This document shows positions 17,231 through 25,539 of a stretch of 64,000 nt of DNA, in pieces (position 1 is the first letter of the stretch; the number at the start of each line of letters is the position of its first letter). This DNA is from Bog-473 sp963704355 (GTDB taxonomy: Bacteria > Actinomycetota > Acidimicrobiia > Acidimicrobiales > RAAP-2): the NCBI GenBank assembly GCA_963704355.1, contig OY969891.1:806001-870000 (forward strand), given 5' to 3'. The notes below the pieces were generated by a model. The model did not search any database. It saw only the letters and a program-made list of their open reading frames with translations, and was not told the origin of the DNA. Made by a program: the position numbers and the translations under genes.

Positions 17231-18303
17231 GCCCGCACTCCCTCCAGCTCGTGGCTCCCGGTGTCGTCCATTGAAGGACCCTCGGACGCCGGCCCGGCGG
17301 CACCACCACCGTCACCGCCGCCACCACCAACACCACCGTCGCCTTCGCCCTCGACGACGCCCTCCTCGATGTGCCCACCCGTGAGCGAGAAGAACACGTC
17401 GTCCAGCGACGGCTGGCGCACCTCGATGGTGTCCACGAGCACTCCCGCCGCGTCGAGCGCCCGGACGACCTCGGTGGCCAACCCCGGCGACTCGTCGACC
17501 CCGGCCGACAGCCGCCGCCCGTCGTCGCTCACGTGCACCTTCCCCGCCACCAGCGACGCGATCGCCGGCACGGCCGACTCCGACGGCGCCGAGAGCATCA
17601 CCTCCAGGCGTGCCGACCGCGAGGCCTGCTTCAGTTCCATCGGCGTCCCGTCCGCGATGACGCGGCCGTGGTCGACCACGACGATCCGCGACGCCAGCGC
17701 GTCGGCTTCTTCGAGATACTGGGTCGTCAGCAGCACGGTCACCCCGTCGCCCAGCAGCACCCGGATGGCGTCCCACACGCGCTGGCGGCTGACCGGGTCG
17801 AGACCGGTCGTCGGCTCGTCGAGGAAGAGCACCGGCGGGCGGGTCATCAACGACGCCGCCAGGTCGAGCCGCCGGCGCATGCCGCCCGAGTAGCCCTTCA
17901 GCACCCGGTCCGCGGCGTCGGTCAGCTGGAACTCCTCGAGCAGCTCGGCCGCCCGCGCCCGAGACGCTGCGCGGCCCAGGTCCGAGAGCTCGCCGACGAG
18001 CGCCAGATTCTGGCGCCCGGTCAGCAGCGGGTCCAGCGTGGCGTCCTGGGCGGCGACGCCGATGTGCCGCCGCACCTCGCCCGGGTGCTTCACCACGTCG
18101 ATCCCCGCCACGCTCGCCGATCCGGCATCGGGCAGGGCCAGCGTGGTCAGGATCCGCACCGCCGTCGTCTTGCCGGCGCCGTTCGGACCCAACAGCCCGA
18201 GGATCGTCCCGGCCGGGACGGAAAGGTCGACGCCGTCCAACGCCTGGGTCTCGCCGTACGCCTTCTTCAGCCCCTCCGCCTGAATCATCAGCTCCGATGC
18301 CAT
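17227..18303 (-). CDS. ABC transporter ATP-binding protein, DrrA type (second exporter)
   Basis: A 358-residue ATPase from ATG 18303 (a TTG one codon earlier is less likely). Walker A GPNGAGKTT, signature YSGGMRRRLDLA, Walker B LFLDEPTTGLD and switch TTQYLEEAD are intact, followed by the DrrA C-terminal domain. The last 45 or so residues form an unusual Gly/Glu-rich low-complexity tail before the coupled permease start. It is divergent from tetR across about 100 bp holding repeated operator-like sites. Confidence 0.92.
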   Translation of the reverse strand: MASELMIQAEGLKKAYGETQALDGVDLSVPAGTILGLLGPNGAGKTTAVRILTTLALPDAGSASVAGIDVVKHPGEVRRHIGVAAQDATLDPLLTGRQNLALVGELSDLGRAASRARAAELLEEFQLTDAADRVLKGYSGGMRRRLDLAASLMTRPPVLFLDEPTTGLDPVSRQRVWDAIRVLLGDGVTVLLTTQYLEEADALASRIVVVDHGRVIADGTPMELKQASRSARLEVMLSAPSESAVPAIASLVAGKVHVSDDGRRLSAGVDESPGLATEVVRALDAAGVLVDTIEVRQPSLDDVFFSLTGGHIEEGVVEGEGDGGVGGGGGDGGGAAGPASEGPSMDDTGSHELEGVRA

Positions 18304-18320
18304 CAAACCTTCTCGACTTC

Positions 18321-18389
18321 CTTACCGGTCGTTAAGTAGACTGCCTCCACAAAGCAGGTTAAGTGTCCCACTTACCTGCCGTCAAGTAA
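18321..18389. promoter_or_regulatory. Two TetR operator-like repeats between the ABC operon and tetR
   Basis: Two related copies (18321-18341 and 18371-18391) follow the consensus CTTACC-kGyCGT-yAAGTArAC, 17 of 21 bases identical. Each is an imperfect dyad with CTTAC and GT(T/C)AAG half-sites. An extra pair of half-sites (GTTAAGT / ACTTAC) lies between. The position in a divergent promoter region suits a TetR repressor controlling both directions. Confidence 0.65.
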
Positions 18390-18402
18390 ACTCGGGAAAG
18401 AA

Positions 18403-19095
18403 ATGGCACAGACCACCGCTCCGGGTGCAGGCGCACCGGGACCAGAAGAACAGAGCCTCATCGACAGCGTGACGGAGCCCGGCCCCGACCCCCACCCCGA
18501 CGAACCCGACCCCGACAACCAGCCCCCGCCCGCCGCCGCGATCAAACCCGACACCCGGGACCGGATCCTCGATGTGGCCCTCGACCTCTTCACCCGCCAG
18601 GGCTTCGACGGCACCAGCCTGCGGCAGATCGCCGAACAGCTGGGCGTCACCAAGGCGGCCCTCTACTACCACTTCGAATCGAAGGACGACATCTTGCTGG
18701 CGCTGCACATGCGCCTGCACGAGTTCGGCCGGGGGGCTCTGCTCAAGATGGGGGACGGGCCGGTCACGCTCCAGCAGTGGGGCGAGCTGCTCGATGAGAT
18801 CGTCGACGCCACCCTGGCCCAGCGCCCGCTGTTTCTCATGCACGAGCGCAACCAGGCCGCGCTCGAGAAGCTGCACCGCGAGGAGCACGACGCCGAGCAC
18901 GAGGACCTGCAGAACCAGTTGCGCCGGGTGCTGGCCGACCCGAGGATCCCGCTCGAGGACCGGGTCCGCATGGCGGCGTCCTTTGGCGTCCTGTTCTCGA
19001 GCCTCTTCCTCGCCGGCGAGGCGTTCTCGTCGACGACGAACGAGGAATTGGGCAGCCTGCTCCGCCGGATCCTCCACGACGTCCTCGGCGGATGA
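18403..19095 (+). CDS. TetR family transcriptional regulator
   Basis: A 230-residue repressor. The HTH is textbook: RDRILDVALDLFTRQGFDGT, SLRQIAEQLGVTKAALYYHF. It is preceded by about 50 residues of Pro/Asp/Glu-rich disordered sequence, longer than usual for the family. The helical C-terminal domain would bind a ligand. It is divergent from the DrrAB-type exporter and flanked by matching operator repeats, so it probably represses the exporter and itself. Confidence 0.9.
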   Translation: MAQTTAPGAGAPGPEEQSLIDSVTEPGPDPHPDEPDPDNQPPPAAAIKPDTRDRILDVALDLFTRQGFDGTSLRQIAEQLGVTKAALYYHFESKDDILLALHMRLHEFGRGALLKMGDGPVTLQQWGELLDEIVDATLAQRPLFLMHERNQAALEKLHREEHDAEHEDLQNQLRRVLADPRIPLEDRVRMAASFGVLFSSLFLAGEAFSSTTNEELGSLLRRILHDVLGG

Positions 19096-19138
19096 CGGGA
19101 CCGGTTCCGCCGGACCTTCTTCGCTAGTGTCGCCCTCC

Positions 19139-20011
19139 ATGGAGGCAATTCCCACTCCAACTGGCACTACCACCGCTACTCCGACCAAGACCCCCACCGC
19201 CTCCGGCCATCACGCGCATCCCTTCACCTTGTCCTTCGACATCGGCGGCACCGGGCTGAAGGCCAACGTCCTGGGTGCCGGGGGCACGTTCGTGGCCGAC
19301 CGGGTCAAGATCCCGACGACCTACCCGATGACGCCCGATCTCCTGATCGAAAAGCTGGTCACGCTCGCCAAGAAGCTGCCCGAGGCCGACCGCATCTCGG
19401 CCGGCTTCCCGGGCATGGTCCGCCGCGGCATCGTCCTGACCGCGCCGCACTTCGTCTGCCCGGCCGGCCCCGCCACCGGCGCCGACCCCAAGCTCGAGCG
19501 GGAGTGGTCCGGCTTCGACCTGGAGTCGGCCCTGTCCAAGGCGCTCGGTGGCAAGCCCTGCCGGGTGGCCAACGACGCCGACGTCCAGGGCGCCGCCGTC
19601 GTCAAGGGGAACGGCTACGAGGTTGTGATAACGCTCGGCACCGGGTTCGGCACGGCGTTCTTCATGGACGGGCGCCTCATGCCCCACATGGAGTTCGCCC
19701 ACATCGACTTCGCCAAGGACCAGACGTTCAACGAGCGGCTGGGCGAGCCGGCGCGCAAGAAGATCGGCGACAAGAAGTGGAACAAGCGGGTGCGCGAGAT
19801 GATCGCCTACCTCGTGACGCTGACCATGTTCGACCACCTCTACATCGGCGGCGGCAACGGACAGCGGATCAATCGCCGCGACCTCGGCTCCATCCTCGAG
19901 AAGATCACCGTGGTCGACAACAGCGCCGGCATCCTCGGCGGCATCATGCTGTGGCAGGGAGACCACGTCGGATTGGGTAGGCACCGCGAGCATGGCACGC
20001 CTCGGACATGA
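19139..20011 (+). CDS. ROK family kinase, probable polyphosphate glucokinase
   Basis: A 290-residue sugar kinase with the ROK phosphate-1 motif LSFDIGGTGLKANVL near residue 31, a P-loop-like SAGFPGMVRRG, NDADVQGAA with the catalytic Asp, and TLGTGFGTAFF. The pattern (GFPG.VR.G.VLTAPHF, then a WSGFDL-type segment) resembles polyphosphate glucokinases more than ATP glucokinases. The N-terminus carries a Thr/Pro-rich stretch. The stop overlaps the P450 start (ATGA). Phosphoryl donor and sugar are inference. Confidence 0.72.
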   Translation: MEAIPTPTGTTTATPTKTPTASGHHAHPFTLSFDIGGTGLKANVLGAGGTFVADRVKIPTTYPMTPDLLIEKLVTLAKKLPEADRISAGFPGMVRRGIVLTAPHFVCPAGPATGADPKLEREWSGFDLESALSKALGGKPCRVANDADVQGAAVVKGNGYEVVITLGTGFGTAFFMDGRLMPHMEFAHIDFAKDQTFNERLGEPARKKIGDKKWNKRVREMIAYLVTLTMFDHLYIGGGNGQRINRRDLGSILEKITVVDNSAGILGGIMLWQGDHVGLGRHREHGTPRT

Positions 20012-21210
20012 CGGCAGTTGACGCCGAACCGCTGCCCTGGGACCCGCTGAACGAGAAGTACAAGGCGGACCCGCACCCCATCTGGAAGCGCCTGCGCGAC
20101 GAGGCGCCGCTCTACTACAACGAGGAGCTCGACTTCTACGCCGTGAGCCGGTTCGCCGACGTCGATGCCTTCAGTCGCGACCCCAAGACGTTCTGCTCCT
20201 CGCACGGCACTGTGCTCGAGATGATCACGGCCGACAAGTCCGACATCGAGATGATGATCTTCATGGACCCGCCGGAGCACACCCGCTACCGCCGGCTGGT
20301 CTCGAAGGCGTTCACGCCCCGCCGCATGGCCGAGCTCGAGGACGACATCCGCCGCCTGTGCGCCCGGCTGCTCGACGAGCAGGTCGGCCAGAGCTCGTTC
20401 GACTACGTCCAGGACTTCGGCGCCAGGGTGCCGGCCTACGTGATCGCCGCCCTCCTCGGCGTGCCCTCCGAGGACCGCGACATGTTCCGCGGCTTGATCG
20501 ACCAGACGTTCCACCTCGACCCCGAGAAGGGCATGTACAACGACATCTCGTTCGCAGCCATGGGCAAGCTGCAGGACTACACGGCGTCGGTGTTGACCGA
20601 CCGCCGCTCGACCCCGCGCGATGACATGTTCACCGACCTGTTGCACGGCGAGATCGTGGACGACGACGGCGAGACCCGCCGCCTGACCACCGAGCAGGCG
20701 GTGAACTTCGCCCTTCTGATCGGCAACGCCGGGACGGAGACGGTGGCCCGGCTCCTCGGCTGGGCGGCGTTGACGCTCGACCACAACCCTGACCAACGGG
20801 CCGAGCTGGCCGCCGACCCGAACCTCATCCCGAACGCCGTCGAGGAGCTCCTCCGCTACGAGGCGCCGTCGCCGGTGCAGAGCCGCTGGTGCACCGCCCA
20901 CTACGAGGTGCACGGGCAGGCGATCCCGGCCCACTCGAAGGTCGTGATGATCACGGGCTCGGCGGGACGGGACGAGCGAGCCTTCCCGGACGCGGACCGC
21001 TTCGACATCCACCGCAAGCTCGATCACCACCTCTCCTTCGGCTACGGGATCCACTTCTGCCTCGGCGCGGCGCTCGCCCGCGCCGAGGGGCGGATCGCCC
21101 TGGAGGAGACCTTCAAGCGTTTCCCCGAATGGTCGGTCGACATGGCAGCGGCCGTACCTCTTTATACGAGCACGGTCCGGGGGTACACGAAGCTCCCGAT
21201 CTGCATCTGA
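20008..21210 (+). CDS. Cytochrome P450
   Basis: A 400-residue soluble bacterial P450 monooxygenase. The heme-ligand loop FGYGIHFCLG (Cys351), the ExxR helix (EELLRYEAP) and the I-helix oxygen-activation motif IGNAGTETVAR are all present; the I-helix has AGTET. HTRYRRLVSKAFTP is the conserved C-helix region. It is translationally coupled to the ROK kinase upstream. No ferredoxin gene lies nearby, so its redox partner must be encoded elsewhere. Substrate unknown. Confidence 0.93.
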   Translation: MTAVDAEPLPWDPLNEKYKADPHPIWKRLRDEAPLYYNEELDFYAVSRFADVDAFSRDPKTFCSSHGTVLEMITADKSDIEMMIFMDPPEHTRYRRLVSKAFTPRRMAELEDDIRRLCARLLDEQVGQSSFDYVQDFGARVPAYVIAALLGVPSEDRDMFRGLIDQTFHLDPEKGMYNDISFAAMGKLQDYTASVLTDRRSTPRDDMFTDLLHGEIVDDDGETRRLTTEQAVNFALLIGNAGTETVARLLGWAALTLDHNPDQRAELAADPNLIPNAVEELLRYEAPSPVQSRWCTAHYEVHGQAIPAHSKVVMITGSAGRDERAFPDADRFDIHRKLDHHLSFGYGIHFCLGAALARAEGRIALEETFKRFPEWSVDMAAAVPLYTSTVRGYTKLPICI

Positions 21211-21270
21211 ACAGGGCATCCGTCCGCTCCGAGGTTCGAGCAGGCGTCCGTTACACTGGTCAACTCACCA

Positions 21271-21344
21271 GCGCTCGTAGCTCAACGGACTAGAGCATCT
21301 GACTACGGATCAGAAGGTTGGGGGTTCGAATCCCTCCGAGCGCG
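21271..21344 (+). tRNA. tRNA-Arg (anticodon ACG)
   Basis: A 74-nt cloverleaf: acceptor GCGCTCG/CGAGCGC, D-arm with AGCTCAACGGACTAGAGC, anticodon arm TCTGA-CTACGGA-TCAGA, T-arm GGGGGTTCGAATCCCTC. No encoded full CCA. The wobble A would be deaminated to inosine by TadA. The anticodon-loop region and adjoining bases form the left attachment repeat of the mobile element. Confidence 0.95.
21303..21323 (+). repeat. attL-type direct repeat inside tRNA-Arg
   Basis: The first 16 bases are identical to 56211-56226 and 20 of 21 match overall. The repeat covers the anticodon loop, the 3' anticodon stem and the start of the variable/T-arm region, a usual crossover place for tRNA-directed tyrosine recombinases. 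Confidence 0.8.
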
Positions 21345-21402
21345 CAGTATAAGACCAGCTCAGCAAGGGTTTCCACAGAGCGGTTGTGTTGCAAACAGCC
21401 CC

Positions 21403-21435
21403 GTGAGAACATCGTGAGAACCAAAGCGGTTCTCA
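21403..21435. promoter_or_regulatory. Integrase arm-type sites, left end
   Basis: Two direct copies of GTGAGAAC (21403-21410, 21414-21421; 11-bp spacing) are followed by an inverted copy GGTTCTCA (21428-21435), just before the integrase start. The same motif pair occurs at 56049-56069 inside the right end. These are probable binding sites for the integrase N-terminal domain. Confidence 0.65.
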
Positions 21436-21438
21436 AAG

Positions 21439-22662
21439 ATGGCGGAAGGGGTCGCCGTGCCGGCCAGACCACCGGGTGTGTACCAAGACTCGCGGGGCAA
21501 GTGGTACTTCAAGGTCACCGTCGGCCAGGACCCGCTGACCGGCAAGCGGGATCAGGTCACCCGGCGTGGCTTCGCCACCATGGCCGAAGCCTCGAAGGAA
21601 CGCCGGGAGGTCCTGAACCAGATCGACCGCGGCCAGCTCGCCCCCTCGTCGGCCGGCCTCAAGGTCAACGAGCTCCTCGATCTCTACCTCGACGGGATGG
21701 ACGCCGACCAGAACCTTGCGCTGAAGACCCGCTTCGATTATCGCCAGTACGCGGACGACTACATCCGGCCCTACATCGGCGATCGGCGGGTCCGCGACAT
21801 CACGCCCGACGTCATCCTGGCCTGGCAGCGCAAGCTCCTTAAGGAAGGGGGCGCCAAGCGGAAGAAAGGCAAGGACGGCAAGCCCGGACCGGGGAAGCCG
21901 CTGTCGCCGAACACGGTCAACCGGATCCGAGCCCCGCTCTCTGCCACCTTCAAGTTGGCGGTGCGGGCCGGCATGATCCCGATCAACCCGCTCCTGCAGG
22001 CGCCCCGGCCGAAGCCACAGCGCAAGATCCCCAAGTACTGGTCACCCGAGGAAGCCCGGAAATTCCTCGCATTGATGGAGGGTGATCGAAGCTGGCCAAT
22101 ATGGGCCTTCCTGCTGGGTTCGGGTCTGCGCATCGGCGAACTCGTCTCGTTGCGCTGGCCCAGCGTGGATCTCAAAAACGGCCGGGTGCGAATCGTCGAC
22201 TTCGTCTCGACCCTCGGGTACGACATGATGCCCTCCATCGGCAAGAGCCGTGATTCGGTCCGGACTGTCGATCTCGACGACGGACTTGCCGACGTCCTGC
22301 GCAAGCAGAAGGTGTTGCAGAAGACCGAGCGTCAGGCGGCACCAGAATGGATTGAGTCCGATTTCGTCTTCACTAGGCCCGGCGGCGGTCAGTACCACCC
22401 GATGAACCTGTCCCGGCTCTTGGCCACGTACACCACGGAGCTGGACGTCCCGCGGCTGACCGCTCACGGACTTCGTCATACCAGCGCCACCCTCATGCTC
22501 GCCAGCGGCGTCCCGCCGAAAGTGGCGGCCGAACGCCTCGGGCATGCTGACGCGACGCTGTTCACGAACCTCTACAGCCACGTCACGCCTACGATGCAGC
22601 GTGAGGCAGCGGAGAAGATCGGCTCTCTGCTCTTCGGCGAGGACTCGTCGGAGCAGCAATGA
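21439..22662 (+). CDS. int: Tyrosine recombinase / integrase
   Basis: A 407-residue site-specific recombinase that integrates and excises the element at tRNA-Arg. The N-terminus (GVYQDSRGKWYFKVTVG) is the AP2-like arm-binding domain, followed by a SAM-like core-binding domain and the catalytic domain: first Arg in GSGLRIGEL, HGLRH at 343-347, His369 in ERLGHAD, and nucleophile Tyr379 in TNLYSHV. All catalytic residues are present, so it should be active. The gene begins 94 bp after the tRNA. Its stop overlaps the start of a NERD-domain gene. Confidence 0.95.
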   Translation: MAEGVAVPARPPGVYQDSRGKWYFKVTVGQDPLTGKRDQVTRRGFATMAEASKERREVLNQIDRGQLAPSSAGLKVNELLDLYLDGMDADQNLALKTRFDYRQYADDYIRPYIGDRRVRDITPDVILAWQRKLLKEGGAKRKKGKDGKPGPGKPLSPNTVNRIRAPLSATFKLAVRAGMIPINPLLQAPRPKPQRKIPKYWSPEEARKFLALMEGDRSWPIWAFLLGSGLRIGELVSLRWPSVDLKNGRVRIVDFVSTLGYDMMPSIGKSRDSVRTVDLDDGLADVLRKQKVLQKTERQAAPEWIESDFVFTRPGGGQYHPMNLSRLLATYTTELDVPRLTAHGLRHTSATLMLASGVPPKVAAERLGHADATLFTNLYSHVTPTMQREAAEKIGSLLFGEDSSEQQ

Positions 22663-23327
22663 GTTCCTCCGGCGACTCACCCGCATTCGATGAAGTGTCT
22701 GCAGCGCTGGCGTCCTCGATGGACGATCTCGCCGTCCGCCGTCCCGGCCAAGGTGTCTCCGAGAAAGCTGAGGAACTGCGCAGGACCGCACCGTTCCGCA
22801 GCGCGCTTCGGCGTGTTCTCGGTGTCACGGCGGGCGATGGCACCTACCGCAAGGGCGGCAAAGGCGAGGTGTTGGTCGGGAAACGCTTGGCGAAGCTCAG
22901 TGACGAGTGGCGAGTGCTGCACTCGATTCCGATCGGTGACAAGGGTACCGATATCGACCACCTGGTGATTGGCCCCGGAGGTGTTTTCACCTTTAACACA
23001 AAGAACCATTCCGGTCAGAGAGTCTGGGTCCACACTCATGCCTTCAAAGTGAACGGTTCACCGCACAACGACTACCTGCGAGCGAGTCGGGCCGAGGCTC
23101 AGAAGGCGAGTCGCCTCCTGGGTGCGGCATTGGGCCTACCGGTTGAGGTAACCGGAGTCCTAGTTGTGATTGCCGAGCGTCTGGACATTAGGGAGATGCC
23201 GCCAGAGACCCCCGTCGTGGGTCGTAAGAACATCGCTGCCTGGTTGATGTCCCGGCCGCGGCATCTCGACCGCGTTGAGATCGACTCGATTTATGCCGTA
23301 GCCCGGCAGCCAGCCATCTGGCGATGA
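22659..23327 (+). CDS. NERD-domain (nuclease-related) protein
   Basis: A 222-residue protein whose ATG overlaps the integrase stop (ATGA). Residues about 60-160 match the NERD domain: GGKGEVLVGKRL, WRVLHSIPIG, GTDIDHLVIGPGGVFTFNTK and a conserved Lys/Asn cluster. NERD is a restriction-endonuclease-like fold; the D-x-D-H and F-x-x-K elements are the putative active site. No membrane segment was seen. Coupling to the integrase suggests either a role in element maintenance or defence, or simple cotranscription. Confidence 0.82.
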   Translation: MSSSGDSPAFDEVSAALASSMDDLAVRRPGQGVSEKAEELRRTAPFRSALRRVLGVTAGDGTYRKGGKGEVLVGKRLAKLSDEWRVLHSIPIGDKGTDIDHLVIGPGGVFTFNTKNHSGQRVWVHTHAFKVNGSPHNDYLRASRAEAQKASRLLGAALGLPVEVTGVLVVIAERLDIREMPPETPVVGRKNIAAWLMSRPRHLDRVEIDSIYAVARQPAIWR

Positions 23328-23374
23328 TCGACGTGGTGGCTATGACTCACTGGTATGGGGGCGGCGCTGGGCCT

Positions 23375-23674
23375 CTACGGATGTTGGGCGAGGTGAACGA
23401 CCATGATTTGGCCGTCCTCGGGACCGTAGTACCACCAGATTCGCCAGGCTGAAGGTGTGTTGTTTTCGACGTAGCTCTCCCAGATCCGCTCGCCGAATAC
23501 CGCGTCCAGGGAGTCGAACGGGTGGCTATTGAGGCCAGGATGACGGGGGTTCTCAGATAACAGATTGAGGGCCTTGATCACCTTCTTCCATCGTCGCTGA
23601 TCGTGGGCCCTTAGGTGGGCGATCGTCTCGTCGACGCTCTCTGCCGTCTGGACCTCGAAACTCACATATGGCAC
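23375..23674 (-). CDS. RelE/ParE-like toxin homologue
   Basis: A 99-residue basic-core protein with toxin-like layout: RRWKKVIKALNLLSENPRHPGLNSHPF, an R-x-W-E-S-Y-V-E strand, WRIWWYYGPEDGQIMVVHL. This resembles RelE/ParE-type mRNA or gyrase toxins. No HTH antitoxin is coupled to it. The nearest candidate is the AbrB-like gene divergent at 23801. It starts at ATG 23674. Confidence 0.6.
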   Translation of the reverse strand: MPYVSFEVQTAESVDETIAHLRAHDQRRWKKVIKALNLLSENPRHPGLNSHPFDSLDAVFGERIWESYVENNTPSAWRIWWYYGPEDGQIMVVHLAQHP

Positions 23675-23710
23675 ACTAGTGCAAATGCACCACTCGCGTC
23701 AAATCCCCGA

Positions 23711-23738
23711 TTGACACAATGAAACAATGGGATACAAT
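23711..23738 (+). promoter_or_regulatory. Promoter with tandem CAATGGGATA repeats
   Basis: TTGACA (23711-23716), 16 bp, TACAAT (23733-23738). The decamer CAATGGGATA occurs twice in tandem across the -10 (23725-23744) and is followed by TACGTATTACGTA. It is likely the operator and promoter of the antitoxin-like gene at 23801, which has AAGGAG before its ATG. Confidence 0.7.
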
Positions 23739-23800
23739 GGGATACGTATTACGTAGGAGGTAGCCCCGGCTGGTGTCGGGGTGCAGCACAAGGAGCCATC

Positions 23801-24109
23801 ATGCCGATCACCGAAGTGGAATTGGACTCGCGGCAGCGCGCGCCGCTGGCGAAGGTCCTGCCGAACGGTGCCAACAACCGCTACCGCGTCCAGCGGCTCG
23901 AGGACGGGACCATCGTGATGACGCCGGTGGTCTCCCTGACCGAGCGGGAACTGGCCGTCTTGGCTCGGCCCGAGCTCGTGGAGAGCATCCGCAAGGGGAT
24001 CGCCGAGGTCAAGGCCGGCCGAGTCACCCGGCATGACCCCGGCTACTTCGCAAAGCTTCTTGCTGAGGAAGGCATCGATCCGTACAGCTCGGACAACGAG
24101 GAGGATTGA
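23801..24109 (+). CDS. AbrB-like antitoxin/regulator, hypothetical
   Basis: A 102-residue protein. The first 50 residues (EVELDSRQRAPLAKVL, RYRVQRLEDGTIVMTPVV) read like a swapped-hairpin AbrB-type DNA-binding domain. The second half (SIRKGIAEVKAGRV...YFAKLLAEEG) is helical and acidic at the end, like an antitoxin tail. It has its own strong promoter with repeats and a good Shine-Dalgarno. It may be the antitoxin for the divergent RelE-like toxin at 23375 or a regulator of element genes. Confidence 0.6.
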   Translation: MPITEVELDSRQRAPLAKVLPNGANNRYRVQRLEDGTIVMTPVVSLTERELAVLARPELVESIRKGIAEVKAGRVTRHDPGYFAKLLAEEGIDPYSSDNEED

Positions 24110-24111
24110 CC

Positions 24112-24312
24112 ATGGCCCAAGGAGAGAAGCCACCCGACATGGCTGCGACGATTGTTGGTCACGCCATTGTCGGGGTAGTGGTTGCTCTGCTGGCGGCCCA
24201 GTTCCTTAAGCCCTCAAGATCGGCAACGGTGGTCTTGGCAGTTGCCGGCATCATGCTGCACGACATGCTCGATGCCCCGGTGGTCCAGGCTGTCAGCGAC
24301 GCCGGGCTTTAG
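24112..24312 (+). CDS. Small membrane protein, hypothetical
   Basis: A 66-residue protein starting 2 bp after the AbrB-like stop, hence cotranscribed. Two hydrophobic segments (IVGHAIVGVVVALLAAQFL and VVLAVAGIMLHDML) flank a short basic turn. No family recognised; the layout resembles holin-like or toxin-like small membrane proteins of mobile elements, but that is only a resemblance. Confidence 0.5.
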   Translation: MAQGEKPPDMAATIVGHAIVGVVVALLAAQFLKPSRSATVVLAVAGIMLHDMLDAPVVQAVSDAGL

Positions 24313-24485
24313 TGACGCTAAAGCGATCGTCAAAACGCAGGACGACTGCACAGATCCCCGAGCGTTGCTCGGTGTGCAGAACGCCGATAACGGGCACCTT
24401 CATCCTGTTAAATGGTCAGCCAGCCCACCACTTTTGCGCTGATCAAACGCGCTGAGGGACGCCACAGAAGCGTCACGGTTCGACG

Positions 24486-25064
24486 TTGAATCCGAAAACC
24501 TCCAGCGCCACCCCTCCGGAGTGGTATGCCGCTAATGGATGGGACAGAAACGGCAGTCCCCTCACACCCGGTGCCGCAATCGCGTTGGAGATCGCGCTCG
24601 ATGCCGGACTCGACGGCCTCGACACCGCGGGAGAAGAGTCCGAGTTCTTCGAGGCCCTCCCAGCGCGCTTTGTCAGTCGCTACGACGACGCCTTCTTCGA
24701 GAGATTCGTCCCCTCCATGCGACGGGTGCATGAGGCAGCCACCACTGCCCCCAACGAGATGGTGATGTGCACTTGCACGGCCGACGAGATCGCACTCGAG
24801 GTCCTGGTGCAGCTGGCCACAGCCTGGGCGGCCGCCGCTGTCGAAATGGCTGAAGACACGCCGGGTGCCTTCCCTTTCGCTTCTCCTGGCGACGAAGCGA
24901 GCTTGTCCGAGTTCCACAGCCTGCTCGTCGCTGATTCCGACGTCCTGTACCTCTGGGATTGGGAGGACGACGGGATCGAAGACGACAAGGAGCTCATGAC
25001 CATTGCTGGCATCGGAGACGCCTTGAAGTTCGAGAACTGGTTCGTCCCGTTCGACGAGCAGTGA
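24486..25064 (+). CDS. Acidic hypothetical protein
   Basis: A 192-residue protein, strongly acidic, opened by a TTG at 24486 (the true start may be further in). Helical segments such as AAIALEIALDAGLDGLD and EIALEVLVQLATAWAAAA are visible; the C-terminus ends in WFVPFDEQ. No domain recognised. The composition would suit a DNA-mimic or an antitoxin-like inhibitor, but nothing proves it. It lies convergent with the excisionase-like gene. Confidence 0.45.
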   Translation: MNPKTSSATPPEWYAANGWDRNGSPLTPGAAIALEIALDAGLDGLDTAGEESEFFEALPARFVSRYDDAFFERFVPSMRRVHEAATTAPNEMVMCTCTADEIALEVLVQLATAWAAAAVEMAEDTPGAFPFASPGDEASLSEFHSLLVADSDVLYLWDWEDDGIEDDKELMTIAGIGDALKFENWFVPFDEQ

Positions 25065-25110
25065 CGCGCGTCGAATAGCCCTTGACGGATACAGCCGCAC
25101 TGGACGGCCT

Positions 25111-25539
25111 TCAAGCTTTTGACTGGGTGCCGCACCGGCGACCCTCGATCCATTTATTGATCTCTTTAGGGTCGAAGCGGATCAGGTGCCCGATCCGGAT
25201 GAAAGGGATCTGACCCTCCGCCACGAATCGGCGCACCTGTCGCATTGAGATTCCCAAGGACTTAGCCAGAACCTCAATGTCGAGAAGGGTGGGTATGCCG
25301 CGCTGATCCGTCCCTTGTTTTGATCGGTTTCGTCGCACCGTGCTGGTCTCAGGATGGACATCGGCATTCGAGTCCCTGGAATGCTGTTCGGCGGTGGTCT
25401 GGGCCACGCAGCGTCCTTCATCGCTGCCCGAATCCCGAACTGTGCCGAGCCCACTGAGGATTCCGTTAGAGCCGTCCTCGTCGTGGTGCTCCGGGTAGCT
25501 CGGGGTAATCGACGCCGGGGTACCAGAGTGCAACATCAC
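25111..25539 (-). CDS. xis: Excisionase-like HTH protein
   Basis: A 142-residue protein whose C-terminal half is an excisionase/MerR-type winged HTH: LLDIEVLAKSLGISMRQVRRF, then EGQIPFIRIGHLIRFDPKEIN. The first 70 residues are polar and disordered, so a shorter product from an internal start is possible. It is probably the recombination directionality factor for the integrase, though it could also be a transcriptional regulator. Confidence 0.75.
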   Translation of the reverse strand: MMLHSGTPASITPSYPEHHDEDGSNGILSGLGTVRDSGSDEGRCVAQTTAEQHSRDSNADVHPETSTVRRNRSKQGTDQRGIPTLLDIEVLAKSLGISMRQVRRFVAEGQIPFIRIGHLIRFDPKEINKWIEGRRCGTQSKA

